From positions 1-41,618 of the forward strand of contig JBAVYM010000073.1 of NCBI GenBank assembly GCA_049698775.1: a stretch of DNA of 41,618 nt, given 5' to 3'. Below, piece by piece: positions 41,492-41,618 of this stretch; the first letter of the stretch is position 1, and every line of letters starts with the position of its first letter. The stretch is from REEB76 sp049698775 (GTDB lineage: Bacteria > Pseudomonadota > Gammaproteobacteria > Natronospirales > REEB76). The notes below the pieces were generated by a model, which worked only from the letters and a program-made list of their open reading frames with translations, had not been told where the DNA came from and ran no database searches. The translations under genes were made by a program, and so were the position numbers.

Positions 41492-41618
41492 GGGTACCTC
41501 TAAAAATCAGAGATTTTGATTTCTGGGTAGGCAGAAATGGCCGAGAAACCGGAGTGTATATGCCAATACATGAGGATTTTGAGGCCATTTCTAACACCGC
41601 CAGAAAGCAAAAGATCAA
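41492..41618. mobile_element. MITE-like long hairpin or insertion-sequence end, cut by the window edge
   Basis: From GGGTACCTCTAAAAATC at 41492-41508 the sequence folds back on itself around about 41562. The pairs are TGTAT/ATACA (41555-41559/41566-41570), GAAATGGCC/GGCCATTTC (41534-41542/41583-41591) and TTTCTGG/CCAGAAA (about 41520/41600), plus a looser GATTTTGA-like/TTGATC match at the edge. Symmetry predicts an end near 41633, giving about 142 bp in total. No transposase frame is visible. The gap 41449-41491 before it holds nothing recognisable. Confidence 0.5.

Noticed and set aside
1..41618. CRISPR arrays, tRNA or rRNA genes, phage structural genes
   Set aside because: No regularly spaced repeats, no cloverleaf-like segments and no phage genes were seen on either strand.

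Overview
The window is a dense bacterial chromosome segment whose gene content and order are those of a gammaproteobacterium. Neighbourhoods such as nadD-rsfS-rlmH-maf-rng-yhdP-nit-tldD and the divergent yjgA/pmbA pair recall Xanthomonadales-like genomes. Base composition is moderately GC-rich, GTG starts are used freely, and stop/start overlaps are common. The genus cannot be named from sequence alone.

Layout. (1) 1-4190: the end of a surface-polysaccharide type region, with a 5'-truncated beta-propeller-like protein, a decayed IS3-family OrfA remnant and a WbpM/CapD-type nucleotide-sugar dehydratase. (2) 4374-12328: the conserved miaB-ybeZ-ybeY-corC-lnt run, split after miaB by an AbrB/PIN toxin-antitoxin pair and followed by an O-antigen-ligase-like protein with an unusual extracytoplasmic insertion. 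(3) 12315-27579: leuS-lptE-holA-nadD-rsfS-rlmH joined to maf-rng-yhdP-(small exported protein)-nitrilase, then a Phd/VapC pair, then tldD. Themes are tRNA charging and modification, LPS and outer-membrane assembly, DNA polymerase delta subunit, NAD synthesis, ribosome silencing and maturation, and RNase G. (4) 27832-29915: a secreted sedolisin (S53) protease with its own strong terminator. (5) 29981-32210, minus strand: yjgA, purE, purK. (6) 32252-39351: pmbA, two adjacent isoaspartyl peptidase/asparaginase genes (one exported, one cytosolic) and a 1056-residue exported Asp-box (BNR) protein. (7) 39351-41618: a repeat-rich gap, a PDZ-like/multi-TM/GAF-like membrane protein interrupted by an in-frame TGA, and the start of a long hairpin that looks like a MITE or insertion-sequence end cut by the window edge.

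The most notable points are as follows. Both toxin-antitoxin modules sit directly after a housekeeping gene, with their -35 hexamer built over that gene's TGA stop and a palindromic operator over the start-site region. The final membrane-sensor gene reads as one protein except for a single TGA at 40138-40140. The ligase-like protein carries an inserted domain of about 155 residues. Several intergenic repeat families are present: GTGAGGA tandem repeats, REP-like TTGTGGGAGCGG copies and multi-hairpin cassettes. I saw no tRNA, rRNA or CRISPR array and no clearly novel multi-gene defence system.
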